Shown here one piece after another: positions 6,025 to 11,964 of a DNA stretch of 11,964 nt. The stretch is from Rubrimonas sp036770645 (lineage in GTDB: Bacteria; Pseudomonadota; Alphaproteobacteria; Rhodobacterales; Rhodobacteraceae). The stretch is taken from the NCBI GenBank assembly GCA_036770645.1, contig DAIPIU010000077.1, positions 1 to 11,964 of the forward strand, given 5' to 3'. Both the position numbers and the translations under genes were made by a program. The stretch's first letter is position 1, and the number at the start of each line of letters is the position of its first letter. The notes under the pieces are model-generated. The model worked only from the letters and a program-made list of their open reading frames with translations. It was not told the origin of the DNA and ran no database searches.

Positions 6025-7545
6025 TCATGGCACCCCTTGCAGTCCGTAACGCTTGATCTTGTTCGCGAGACCGACGCGCGACAAGCCCAGATCCTCGGCC
6101 GCGCGGCTCTGGTTCCAGCGATGCCGTTCGAGCGCGCGTCCCACGGCGTGACGCTCCAGCCGCTCCACCATGTCCTTCAGCGAACCGTCGAGCAGATCGA
6201 AGCCCGCCGGATCGGGCACGCGCGGCTGCGCCCGCGCGATGTCCGGCGCAAGGTGGCGGCGCGTGATGTAGCCGCCGTTCTCGGCGACCGCGACCATACG
6301 GCGGATCTCGGTCTCCAGTTCGCGGACGTTGCCGGGATAGGCATAGGCCTCGAGCGCCGCGAGCGCGTCCTTGGCGATGCCCACGACGCGGCGGCCGACG
6401 ACGCCCGCGTGCTTCTCGATGAAGAACTGCGCCAGCACGGGAATGTCCTCGGGGCGCTCGCGCAGCGCCGGGATGCGCAGCTGGAAGCCCTTGAGCCGAT
6501 AGTAGAGGTCGCGGCGGAACTCGCCGGCCTCCACCATCTTCTCGAGCGAGCGGTTCGAGGCGGCGATGATCCGCACGTCGGCCCGCGCCACCCTGTCCGA
6601 TCCCAGCGGCTTGACCTCGCCCTCCTGCAGGAAGCGCAGCAGGCTGACCTGGAAGCTCGGCGAGATCTCGGAGATCTCGTCGAGGAACACCGTGCCGCCA
6701 TCGGCCCCCCGGAACAGGCCCAGCCGGTCCGAGATCGCGCCCGTGAAGGCGCCGCGGACATGGCCGAACAGCTCGGAATGCAGCATGGCGTCGCTGACGC
6801 CGCCGCAGTTCTGCACATGCATCGGCGACTTGAACCGGCGAGAGTTGAACTGGATCGCGCGCGCCAGCAGCTCCTTGCCCGTGCCGGTCTCGCCGTGGAT
6901 CAGCACCGGCAGGTCGGTCGCCGCCGCCTGGCGCGCCTCGGCGACGAGATCGGCCATCTTCTGGCTGACATAGACCAGCCTCTCGAACTGCGAGAATCCC
7001 CCCTCGACCGACATCTCCGCCGTCGCGCCGAACAGCTCGTCGTCCATCGAGATCTTCATTTCGCGCGACAGCAGGCGGTGGCGGCGCGACAGCTCGCCGA
7101 GCTCCAGCGCGCGCTTGGCCACCAGCGCCAGCAGCGCGGCCGGCGCGGGCTTGATCAGGTAGAGATAGGCGCCGACGTCGCGCGCCAGCCGCGCCAGCGC
7201 CGCGGCCCTGTCGGCGCCGCCCAGCAGGATGCGCGCGACCTGGGGGTGCGAGACGCGCGCGGTGTCCATCATCCGCCGGCAGGCGGCGATGTCCTCCTGC
7301 CCGTCGAGGTCGCAGATCAGCAGGTGCGACTGCACCTCGTTCAGGCGCAGCACCGCCTCGTGCGGCGAGGCGCAGATCGCGAGGCGGTAGCCCTCGGCGG
7401 CCGAGATCGCCTCGGAGGCGCGGGCGACCATCTCCGCGTCGAGCGACACGAGCAGGGCCGTGTGTTCGGTGGGGGCGTGGCGCACCGGCGCTTTCCCGTC
7501 CCTCGCGGCAGCGGCCCCGAGGACCGGATCGGCGCGGCGGTTCAT
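6025..7545 (-). CDS. hupR: NtrC-family hydrogenase regulator (HupR/HoxA group)
   Basis: Transcription activator of 506 residues, probably controlling the uptake hydrogenase. It has an N-terminal receiver domain (about 29-145), an AAA+ sigma-54-activator domain (about 184-420) and a C-terminal Fis-type helix-turn-helix (about 464-502, HRWNQSRAAEDLGLSRVGLANKIKRYGL region). AAA+ motifs are complete: Walker A GETGTGKE (218-225), GAFTGA (265-270), Walker B GGTVFLDE (283-290), and GNVREL (405-410). In the receiver domain Asp79 (CDL) and Lys132 are kept, but the usual acidic pair at the first strand reads V-S-L-D (33-36) and the Thr/Ser position after strand 4 is lost. Work on Rhodobacter HupR describes the unphosphorylated form as active, which would fit a weakened receiver. 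The gene follows hypB after 15 bases. No partner kinase is in the window. Confidence 0.87.
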   Translation of the reverse strand: MNRRADPVLGAAAARDGKAPVRHAPTEHTALLVSLDAEMVARASEAISAAEGYRLAICASPHEAVLRLNEVQSHLLICDLDGQEDIAACRRMMDTARVSHPQVARILLGGADRAAALARLARDVGAYLYLIKPAPAALLALVAKRALELGELSRRHRLLSREMKISMDDELFGATAEMSVEGGFSQFERLVYVSQKMADLVAEARQAAATDLPVLIHGETGTGKELLARAIQFNSRRFKSPMHVQNCGGVSDAMLHSELFGHVRGAFTGAISDRLGLFRGADGGTVFLDEISEISPSFQVSLLRFLQEGEVKPLGSDRVARADVRIIAASNRSLEKMVEAGEFRRDLYYRLKGFQLRIPALRERPEDIPVLAQFFIEKHAGVVGRRVVGIAKDALAALEAYAYPGNVRELETEIRRMVAVAENGGYITRRHLAPDIARAQPRVPDPAGFDLLDGSLKDMVERLERHAVGRALERHRWNQSRAAEDLGLSRVGLANKIKRYGLQGVP

Positions 7546-7560
7546 GGCGGCCGCTTCCGC

Positions 7561-8430
7561 CTATCCCGCCGCCGTCGGCGGGACCGACGCGCCGGCGAGG
7601 TCGGCGAGGCGCGAAAGCCAGGCCGCCATCCCCTCGCCGGTGCGCGCGGAGACGCACAGCGCCTCGGCCCCCGGGTTCACGGCCACGATGTTGGCGCGGC
7701 AGGCGGCCTCGTCAAAGTCCACATGCGGGGCGAGGTCGATCTTGTTGATCAGCACCAGCCCCGCGGCGCGGAACATGTGCGGGTATTTCAGCGGCTTGTC
7801 CTCGCCCTCGGTCACCGAGAACACCACGACCTTCATCAGCTCGCCAAGGTCGAACATCGCGGGGCAGACCAGGTTGCCGACGTTCTCGATGAACAGCAGC
7901 GATCCCGGTTGCGGATCGAGGGCCTTCGCCGCCTCCCCGACCATGTCGGCCTCGAGGTGGCAGCCGGCGCCGGTGTTGATCTGGATCGCGCGCGCGCCGG
8001 CGGCGCGGATGCGGGCGGCGTCGTTGTCGGTCATCTGGTCGCCCTCGATCACCGCGACCGCGCGCGCGCCGGCGAGGTCGCGGATGGTGCGCTCCAGAAG
8101 CGCCGTCTTGCCCGATCCGGGCGAGCTGACGACGTTCAGCGCCGTGACGCCGCGCCCCTCGAACCAGCCGCGGTTGCGCGCGGCGACGCGGTCGTTGGCG
8201 GCCAGCACGGCCATCTCCAGCGGGATCGCGGCGCCGTCCGCGGCGTGGATGTGGGGCCGTCCGTGATCGTGCGGATGGCCGTGGTCGTGGTCGTGGTCGT
8301 GCGCGTGCTCGTGCGCATGGGCGTGGTCGTGCGCGTGCCCGCGCGCGGGGCGCAGCACGCGCCGCACGCCGTCGCCGTCGACCATCGTGGTCTCGCTCGC
8401 CGGATCGGCGCAGCCGCAGGTTCCGCACAT
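7561..8430 (-). CDS. hypB: Hydrogenase nickel incorporation GTPase HypB
   Basis: GTPase (289 residues) that delivers nickel to the large subunit of [NiFe] hydrogenase together with HypA. The N-terminus MCGTCGC is the high-affinity nickel motif. A metal-storing tail follows, with 15 histidines in residues 32-62, alternating with Ala, Asp and Gly. The G domain has P-loop SSPGSGKT (102-109), the GAGCHLEADM metal site with Cys157-His158, ENVGNLVCP (182-190), and NKID (229-232). The ATG at 8430 overlaps the hypA stop (ATGA), so the pair is coupled. The His-rich segment suggests storage of several nickel ions, as in rhizobial HypB. The repetitive GTG/CAT-rich stretch in the DNA (about 8245-8337) is just this coding sequence. 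Confidence 0.96.
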   Translation of the reverse strand: MCGTCGCADPASETTMVDGDGVRRVLRPARGHAHDHAHAHEHAHDHDHDHGHPHDHGRPHIHAADGAAIPLEMAVLAANDRVAARNRGWFEGRGVTALNVVSSPGSGKTALLERTIRDLAGARAVAVIEGDQMTDNDAARIRAAGARAIQINTGAGCHLEADMVGEAAKALDPQPGSLLFIENVGNLVCPAMFDLGELMKVVVFSVTEGEDKPLKYPHMFRAAGLVLINKIDLAPHVDFDEAACRANIVAVNPGAEALCVSARTGEGMAAWLSRLADLAGASVPPTAAG

Positions 8431-8672
8431 CAGCCCGTCTCCTCGAGTTCGTAGTCGCGCACCAGCAGCGTGTCGCCCTCGGCTTCGACCAGCGCGAGTT
8501 CGGCCCCGGCGAGCGGCGTCCCCGCCGCGGCGAGGCCGAAGCAGAAGGCCAGCGCGCGCCGCTCGACGCAGGCGAGCGGGCCGATCGCCAGCCGGACCAG
8601 CCGCACCCGCCGCCCCGCCGCGTGCTCGGCGACGATGGCGACGATGTTGCGCGACAGTCCCAGCTCGTGCAT
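8430..8672 (-). CDS. hypA: HypA-like nickel chaperone lacking the zinc finger
   Basis: Shortened member of the HypA/HybF family (80 residues against the usual 113 or so). HypA brings nickel to HypB and the hydrogenase. The N-terminal part is standard: MHELGLS with His2 as the nickel ligand, then RLVRLAIGPLACVE and RRALAFCFGLAAAGTPLAGAEL. Where normal HypA then has a zinc loop with two Cys-x2-Cys pairs, this protein passes directly from ALVEAEG to GDTLLVRDYELEE, which corresponds to the normal C-terminal end GDELRVKELEVE. Only two cysteines remain (35, 44) and no CxxC. The frame is intact, with a regular start, and its stop overlaps the hypB start. So it is either a genuine zinc-less variant or, less likely, an in-frame assembly deletion. 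Identity as HypA-derived is strong; whether it works alone is unknown. Confidence 0.85.
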   Translation of the reverse strand: MHELGLSRNIVAIVAEHAAGRRVRLVRLAIGPLACVERRALAFCFGLAAAGTPLAGAELALVEAEGDTLLVRDYELEETG

Positions 8673-8719
8673 CGGCCCGCCCAGCCCCCCCTCAGCCCGG
8701 TCTCGCCAGCCCTGCCTCG

Positions 8720-9298
8720 TCAGCCCAGCATCAGCAGGGCGCCGCCGAGCGCCACCGCGCCGCCGCCGGCCTGCGCCACGCGGCCGAGCTCGGCGCGCCG
8801 CGCCGCGAGCGCCACGGCGACGCCGGCCGCGTGCAGCGCCGCGGTGGCGATCATGAATCCCGCGGCATAGCCGACGGCGTTCAGCCCCTCCGGCAGCTCG
8901 GCCCCATGGGCGGCGCCGTGCGCGGCCCCGAACAGGGCGGCCAGCGCGAAGGCCGCCGGCGCGGGCATCCGCGCGGCGGCCAGCGCCAGCGCCCCGAACA
9001 GCACCACGGAGCCCGTGATCATCGCCTCCATCGCCGGCGGCTCGAAACCCGCGAAGCCCGCGAGGCCCCCGCCCAGCATGCCCGCCAGAAAGCCCGCGGG
9101 CGCGATCCAGAACCGGCCCGGCGCCGACAGCGCCGCCCAGAGCCCGACCGCCACCATGGCGAGCAGGTGGTCGAGGCCGAACACGGGATGCGACAGGCCG
9201 GCGGCGAAGCCGCTGGTCCCGTGGCCGGTATGGGCGAGGGCGGGCTCCGCGGCCAGCAGCGCGGCGAGGATCAGGGTCGGCGTCAGGGTCGGTCGCAT
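8720..9298 (-). CDS. hupE: HupE/UreJ-family nickel permease
   Basis: Inner-membrane protein (192 residues, normal for the family) that brings nickel toward hydrogenase maturation. The N-terminus is a signal-like helix ending ALA, followed by HTGHG, typical of HupE proteins, in which the first residues outside bind metal. The family signature SHPVFGLDHLLAMVAVGLWA is at about 36-55, with His and Asp as likely metal ligands. About five further hydrophobic segments follow, with a second His pair in the FGAAHGAAHG segment (about 123-132). It starts 33 bases after hypE with AAAGGA ahead, and 47 bases separate it from hypA. Position between hypE and hypA places nickel import in the same transcript as nickel insertion. 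Other HupE/UreJ members serve urease, but this context points to hydrogenase. Confidence 0.9.
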   Translation of the reverse strand: MRPTLTPTLILAALLAAEPALAHTGHGTSGFAAGLSHPVFGLDHLLAMVAVGLWAALSAPGRFWIAPAGFLAGMLGGGLAGFAGFEPPAMEAMITGSVVLFGALALAAARMPAPAAFALAALFGAAHGAAHGAELPEGLNAVGYAAGFMIATAALHAAGVAVALAARRAELGRVAQAGGGAVALGGALLMLG

Positions 9299-9331
9299 GG
9301 CGGGGTCCTTTCGTTCCGCGGTTTCAGGATG

Positions 9332-10381
9332 TCAGCAGATGCGCGGCAGCTGTTCGCCGACCAGCATGTCGACGACGCGGCCGCCGCCGAGGGCGGTCTT
9401 CATCACCACCACGCCGGGATGCGCCGCGACGGCCGCGCCGATGGCGACGGCGTCGCGGCCCGCGTCCGTCGCGCGCATGGCGGCCAGCGCGGCGTCGGCC
9501 TGCCCGGGCGGGACGAACAGGACGAGCGTGCCCTCGTTGGCGAGATAGAGCGGGTCGAGCCCGAGGATCTCGCAGACCCCCCGCACCTCGGCGCGCAGCG
9601 GCACGGCGGCCTCGTCGAGCGCGACGCCCACGCCCGCGGCCTGCGCGATCTCGTTCAGCGCCGAGGCGAGCCCCCCGCGCGTGCAGTCCCGCGCGCAGCG
9701 CAGGCCCGGCGCGGCGGCCAGCGCCGCCTCCATCAGCGCGGCCAGCGGGCGGACGTCCGAGCGGATGTCGGCCGACAGCGCCATGTCGCCCCTTGCCGCG
9801 AGGATCGCCGCGCCGTGGTCGCCCAGCACGCCGTTGACGATGGCCACGTCGCCGGGGCGCACCAGTCCCGCGGCGAGGTCGCGCCCCGGCGGGATCGCGC
9901 CGACGCCCGCCGTCGTGACGAACAGCCGGTCCGCCGCGCCGCGCCCCACGACCTTGGTGTCGCCGGTGACGATGCGCACCCCCGCCGCGTCGGCGGCGGC
10001 GCGCATGCTGGCGGCGACGCGGCGCAGCAGCGCGACCTCGAGGCCCTCCTCGATGATGAAGGCCGCGGACAGCCACAGCGGCCGCGCCCCCCCCACGGCG
10101 AGGTCGTTGACCGTGCCGCAGACCGCGAGCGCGCCGATGTCGCCGCCGGGGAATTCCAGCGGCGAGACCACGAAGCTGTCCGTGGTGAAGGCCAGCCGCG
10201 CGCCGGGCTCGGCCAGCGCGGCGTCCGACAGCCGCGCCTGATCCTCCATTCCGTCCGGCTCGAAGGCCGCGACGAACACGTCCTCGATCAGGTCGCGCAT
10301 CGCGCGGCCGCCGCCGCCATGCGCCAGCGTCACCCGCCCGGCGCGCGGCGCCGGGGCGGCCATGCGCGCGGCCGCGTTCAC
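9332..10381 (-). CDS. hypE: Hydrogenase maturation factor HypE (carbamoyl dehydratase)
   Basis: Converts the carbamoyl group received from HypF, on its own C-terminal cysteine, to thiocyanate with ATP. It then passes cyanide to iron on the HypC-HypD complex. The protein (349 residues from GTG) belongs to the AIR-synthase/PurM-like family. Visible are LAHGGGGRAM near the start, TTDSFVVSPLEFPGGDIG, CGTVNDLAVGGARP, VTGDTKVV, RDCTRGGLASALNEIA, and the end PRIC with the essential terminal Cys. I choose GTG 10381 over ATG 10363. GTG overlaps the hypD stop (GTGA) and has a perfect GGAGG (10393-10389) seven bases away, while ATG 10363 has no ribosome site. The choice adds only six residues. The hupE start lies 33 bases downstream. 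Confidence 0.95.
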   Translation of the reverse strand: MNAAARMAAPAPRAGRVTLAHGGGGRAMRDLIEDVFVAAFEPDGMEDQARLSDAALAEPGARLAFTTDSFVVSPLEFPGGDIGALAVCGTVNDLAVGGARPLWLSAAFIIEEGLEVALLRRVAASMRAAADAAGVRIVTGDTKVVGRGAADRLFVTTAGVGAIPPGRDLAAGLVRPGDVAIVNGVLGDHGAAILAARGDMALSADIRSDVRPLAALMEAALAAAPGLRCARDCTRGGLASALNEIAQAAGVGVALDEAAVPLRAEVRGVCEILGLDPLYLANEGTLVLFVPPGQADAALAAMRATDAGRDAVAIGAAVAAHPGVVVMKTALGGGRVVDMLVGEQLPRIC

Positions 10382-11517
10382 GACGCCGCCTCCAGATGCC
10401 CTGCGCGGAACTGGTGATAGGCGGCGCAGGCCCCCTCGCTCGAGACCATCAGCGCGCCGAGCGGCGTGGCGGGGGTGCACTCGACGCCGAATTTCGGGCA
10501 TTGCGGCGGCTTCAGCCTGCCCTTCAGCACATCCCCGCAGGCCAGCCCGTCGGGCGCGGCGACAGGGCGCGGCCCCGCGCCATAGCCGATGCGGAACTTG
10601 CGTTCGGCATCCCAGGCCGCGTAGCGGTCGCGGATACGGACGCCGGAGCGGTCGATCTCGCCCAGGCCGCGCCACTCGAAGCTCTCGCGCGGCTCGTAGA
10701 CGTCGGCGACCGCCGCGAGGCTGACGGGATTGCCGTGCTCGGGCACGACGCGGGCGTACTGGTTCTCGACCTCCGCCCGGCCCTCGGCGATCTGGCGCAG
10801 CACCATCAGCACCGATTGCAGCAGGTCCAGCGGCTCGAAGCCGGCCACCACGATGGGCTTGCCGTATTCCTGCGCGATGAAGTCGTAGGGGTGGATCCCG
10901 ATCACCATCGAGACATGCCCCGGCCCGACGAAGCCGTCGAGCGCCATGTGCGGGTCGTCGAGCAGCGCGCGGATCGGCGGCGGCACGGTGATGTGGTTGC
11001 AGAACACGCTGAAGTTGGGGATCGCCTCGGCCGCCGCCTGCCGGATGGTCAGCGCGGTCGAGGGCGTGGTGGTCTCGAAGCCCAGCCCGAAGAACACCAC
11101 CTCGCGGTCGGGATGGCGGCGCGCCAGCGCCAGCGCGTCGAGCGGCGAATAGACCATGCGCACGTCGGCGCCGTCCGCCTTGGCCTGCAGCAGCGACTTG
11201 CGCGTTCCCGGCACGCGCATGGCGTCGCCGAAGGTCGCGAAGATCACTTCCGGCCGCTCGGCCAGGTCGACGCATTCGTCCACCCGGCTCATCGGCAGCA
11301 CGCAGACCGGGCAGCCGGGGCCATGGATGAACTCGAGGCCCTTCGGCGTCAGCCGGTCGAGCCCGTAGCGGAAGATCGCATGGGTGTGGCCGCCGCAGAC
11401 CTCCATGATGCGCAGGGGCGCGGCCTCGGTTGCGCCGATGTCGCGGCAGGTCCGGTCGATCGCGGCCAGCACGCCGCGGGCGGCGACGGGGTCGCGGAAC
11501 TCGTCGGCGTATCTCAT
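10378..11517 (-). CDS. hypD: Hydrogenase maturation protein HypD
   Basis: Iron-sulfur scaffold (379 residues) on which, with HypC, the Fe(CN)2CO group is assembled. Conserved motifs are in place: MEVCGGHTHAIFRYG (38-52, Cys41), HGPGCPVCVLP (65-75, redox Cys69 and Cys72), GFETTTPSTA (146-155), FVGPGHVSMVIG (196-207). The C-terminal 4Fe-4S ligands are Cys327 (ACGDVLKG), Cys340 (PPQCPKFG), Cys347 (VECTP) and Cys364 (EGACAAYHQF). The start at 11517 follows the hypC stop by four bases with AGGA in the junction. The stop overlaps the hypE GTG. Full length and no missing key residue, so the product should be functional. Confidence 0.96.
   Translation of the reverse strand: MRYADEFRDPVAARGVLAAIDRTCRDIGATEAAPLRIMEVCGGHTHAIFRYGLDRLTPKGLEFIHGPGCPVCVLPMSRVDECVDLAERPEVIFATFGDAMRVPGTRKSLLQAKADGADVRMVYSPLDALALARRHPDREVVFFGLGFETTTPSTALTIRQAAAEAIPNFSVFCNHITVPPPIRALLDDPHMALDGFVGPGHVSMVIGIHPYDFIAQEYGKPIVVAGFEPLDLLQSVLMVLRQIAEGRAEVENQYARVVPEHGNPVSLAAVADVYEPRESFEWRGLGEIDRSGVRIRDRYAAWDAERKFRIGYGAGPRPVAAPDGLACGDVLKGRLKPPQCPKFGVECTPATPLGALMVSSEGACAAYHQFRAGHLEAAS
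10389..10393 (-). promoter_or_regulatory. Shine-Dalgarno deciding the hypE GTG start
   Basis: On the - strand GGAGG at 10393-10389 lies inside the last codons of hypD, seven bases before GTG 10381, which overlaps the hypD stop. The later ATG 10363 is preceded only by GC-rich sequence without a Shine-Dalgarno match. This favours the GTG start. Confidence 0.7.
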
Positions 11518-11521
11518 CGTC

Positions 11522-11800
11522 CTACCCCGCCGCCGACAGGCGCATGGCCTCGATCTCGGCCTGCGCCTCGCCCAGCATGGTCAGGATCTCGAGCGTCCTC
11601 GCGGCCTCGGCCTCGTCGATCAGGCTCATGGCGAAGCCGACATGGATCAGCGCCCACGCGCCCAGCAGCGCGTCCAGCGGCTTCTCGCCAGCCACGCAGG
11701 CGACATTGACCTCTCGGCGGACGCCGGAGACCTCGACCATCGCGAGCCGTCGCGACGCATCGGTGATCGCCACGATCCGGCCGGGTATGCCCAGGCACAT
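11522..11800 (-). CDS. hypC: Hydrogenase maturation chaperone HypC
   Basis: Small chaperone (92 residues) that carries the Fe(CN)2CO unit with HypD and delivers it to the hydrogenase large-subunit precursor. It begins MCLGIPG, where Cys2 (after Met removal) is the essential iron ligand. It has the second family motif WALIHVGFAMSLIDEAEA (49-66) with His53. The C-terminal helix (67-88) is Ala/Glu-rich. The start has GGAGG, which overlaps the last codons of hypF, and lies two bases after the hypF stop, so hypF and hypC are coupled. HypC homologues dedicated to one hydrogenase exist (HupF), but adjacency to hypD makes HypC the better call. Confidence 0.95.
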   Translation of the reverse strand: MCLGIPGRIVAITDASRRLAMVEVSGVRREVNVACVAGEKPLDALLGAWALIHVGFAMSLIDEAEAARTLEILTMLGEAQAEIEAMRLSAAG

Positions 11801-11802
11801 CT

Positions 11803-11964
11803 CTACCTCCCTTGCAGCGTCGCCAGCGCCACGGCCGCCTGGCCGAGCGCGAGGCCCCCGTCATTGGCGGGAACCTGCCGGTGGGTCAGGACCGAGAACC
11901 CCTTCGCGGCCAGCCCGTCATGGACCAGCCGCAGCAGCGTCGCGTTCTGGAAGCAGCCGCCCGA
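11803..11964 (-). CDS. hypF: Carbamoyltransferase HypF, C-terminal end (partial)
   Basis: The last 53 residues of HypF, cut by the window edge; the rest lies beyond 11964. HypF makes carbamoyl-adenylate from carbamoyl phosphate and ATP and transfers the carbamoyl group to HypE. The piece starts with SGGCFQN, the conserved motif of the Kae1/TobZ-like C-terminal domain. It continues with LLRLVHDGLAAKGFSV and THRQVPANDGGLALGQAAVA, the standard end of the protein. The stop TAG (11805-11803) sits two bases before hypC. Identification is firm although only the tail is seen. Confidence 0.93.
   Translation of the reverse strand, partial: SGGCFQNATLLRLVHDGLAAKGFSVLTHRQVPANDGGLALGQAAVALATLQGR

Noticed and set aside
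5799..6056. 85-codon open frame on the + strand opposite the zinc-ribbon gene
   Set aside because: No domain and no operon link; the - strand frame has two CxxC pairs, a ribosome site and close spacing to hupR.
7561..7650. Possible frameshift or second start of the hupR gene, suggested by a longer open frame reaching 7657
   Set aside because: The longer frame is a different reading frame with Arg-rich sequence; the 506-residue frame carries all regulator domains without interruption.
8245..8337. Apparent short tandem repeat (gtggtc/gtgcgc units), considered as a repeat element or CRISPR-like array
   Set aside because: It is explained by the codons of the histidine-rich segment of HypB; there are no regular spacers.
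4585..8454. Open frame of 1289 codons on the + strand
   Set aside because: It runs across dctM and antisense across the ribbon gene, hupR and hypB, all supported by motifs. The translation is Arg/Ala/Gly/His-rich without domains; high GC removes stops from this frame.
8387..10417. Open frame of 676 codons on the + strand
   Set aside because: It is antisense to hypA, hupE and hypE, which have clear family motifs; the translated product is low-complexity.

Overview
The window is very GC-rich, densely packed DNA that reads as an alphaproteobacterium, most likely Rhodobacterales/Rhodobacteraceae. The basis is codon use, ATGA/GTGA stop-start overlaps, and the protein types present: ChoW/ChoV, a DctPQM TRAP system, and a hyp operon with HupR. 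No rRNA, tRNA, CRISPR array, insertion sequence or transposase was seen.

Left part, + strand (1-1238): the 3' end of a choline/betaine-type ABC permease (choW-like), translationally coupled to its ATPase (choV-like), which carries a C-terminal CBS-like tail. A GC-rich convergent gap (1239-1415) follows.

Middle part (1416-5782): a LysR-type regulator on the - strand diverges from a complete TRAP operon (solute-binding protein, small permease, large permease) on the + strand. The 440-bp divergent intergenic region holds two copies of a 20-bp dyad, TCATATCGnnnCGCTnATGA. One lies just upstream of the regulator and one upstream of the transporter, as expected for a regulator that controls both itself and the transporter. 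The substrate cannot be read from the sequence.

Right part, all - strand (5793-11964): one tight [NiFe]-hydrogenase maturation operon. In transcription order it is hypF (3' end only), hypC, hypD, hypE, a HupE/UreJ-type nickel permease, hypA, hypB, an NtrC-type regulator of the HupR/HoxA group, and a 73-residue zinc-ribbon protein. HypF/C/D/E make and carry the Fe(CN)2CO moiety, HupE brings in nickel, HypA/HypB insert it, and HupR would drive hydrogenase transcription. The structural genes (hupSL) and a sensor kinase are not in the window and may lie upstream of hypF.

The most unusual point is that HypA (80 residues) has lost precisely its internal zinc-finger loop but keeps both flanks. The last gene of the same operon encodes a free-standing zinc ribbon with Cys-x2-Cys-x12-Cys-x2-Cys spacing close to that of the missing loop. 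A split HypA, with its zinc module supplied in trans, is an inference worth testing. The HupR receiver domain also looks degenerate (acidic pocket reduced) while its AAA+ domain is intact.
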